This document shows positions 12,830 to 12,877 of a stretch of DNA of 12,877 nt, piece after piece (position 1 is the stretch's first letter; each line of letters opens with the position of its first letter). The DNA lies in assembly GCA_902810755.1 (NCBI GenBank), contig CADDYT010000170.1, positions 1 to 12,877 of the forward strand, given 5' to 3'. The DNA is from Chloroflexota bacterium. GTDB lineage: Bacteria; Chloroflexota; Ktedonobacteria; Ktedonobacterales; Ktedonobacteraceae. The notes beneath the pieces were generated by a model. That model made no database searches. It saw nothing but the letters and a program-made list of their open reading frames with translations, and was not told where the DNA came from. The position numbers and the translations under genes were made by a program.

Positions 12830-12877
12830 AGTGGATGCATTCTCCTCAATGGTACTGTAACGCAGGAGCCACCTGAC

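Noticed and set aside
1..12877. tRNA, rRNA, CRISPR array, insertion sequence or phage genes
   Set aside because: I looked for these and saw no cloverleaf with a CCA end, regular spaced repeats, transposase motifs or integrase. The only repeats found are the palindromes listed.

Overview
This 12.9 kb window looks like chromosomal DNA from a Gram-positive-type or deep-branching bacterium. My best guess is Chloroflexota, probably a Ktedonobacteria-like lineage. The reasons are the fairly high GC, protein styles such as the GT87 membrane glycosyltransferase, the M48 peptidase with a C-terminal zinc ribbon, and dispersed palindromes with a CATGCTGAG core. No rRNA, tRNA or marker gene is present to prove this. 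I see no phage, transposase or CRISPR array.

Layout. (1) 1-2349, + strand: the 3' part of a CcdA-like membrane electron carrier, an MFS transporter, and a truncated CBM48-type glycan-binding gene whose coding similarity stops where a 25-bp-arm palindrome begins. (2) 2416-3819, - strand: a GT87 (DUF2029-type) membrane glycosyltransferase, convergent with region 1. (3) 4036-4521, + strand: a 1-Cys AhpE-like peroxiredoxin behind a strong sigma-70-type promoter and a leader of about 150 nt. (4) 8150-4597, - strand: a compact four-gene operon of GT2 glycosyltransferase, PlsC-like acyltransferase (8-nt overlap), PHB-depolymerase-family esterase (ATGA overlap) and a GrdB-family protein. (5) 8384-10705, + strand, divergent from region 4: a small protein resembling the C-terminal domain of DnaX, an M48 metallopeptidase with a zinc ribbon, and an EamA transporter. 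(6) 12829-10735, - strand: a B3/4 domain protein, a CAP-domain lipoprotein and a two-TM secreted-domain protein.

The main discovery is in region 4. The last gene (5316-4597) is read as two pieces (137 and 86 residues) by a normal gene finder, but both lie in one frame separated by a single TGA at 4905-4903. The TGA sits in a TAG-U-PLCH context, a UxxC redox motif placed where GrdB selenoproteins carry selenocysteine. A perfect 7-bp stem with an AGUU loop begins 13 nt after the TGA, as expected for a bacterial SECIS element. I therefore annotate it as one 239-residue selenoprotein.

Other points of interest are a family of palindromes at gene 3' ends (three copies, one of them degenerate), a pair of divergent promoters sharing an identical CAGGCA-N13-TGTGGTAT-n-AT layout, and the operon logic of region 4 (glycosyl transfer, acyl transfer, ester hydrolysis, redox selenoprotein), which suggests a modified glycolipid or glycosylated isoprenoid whose identity cannot be read from the sequence.
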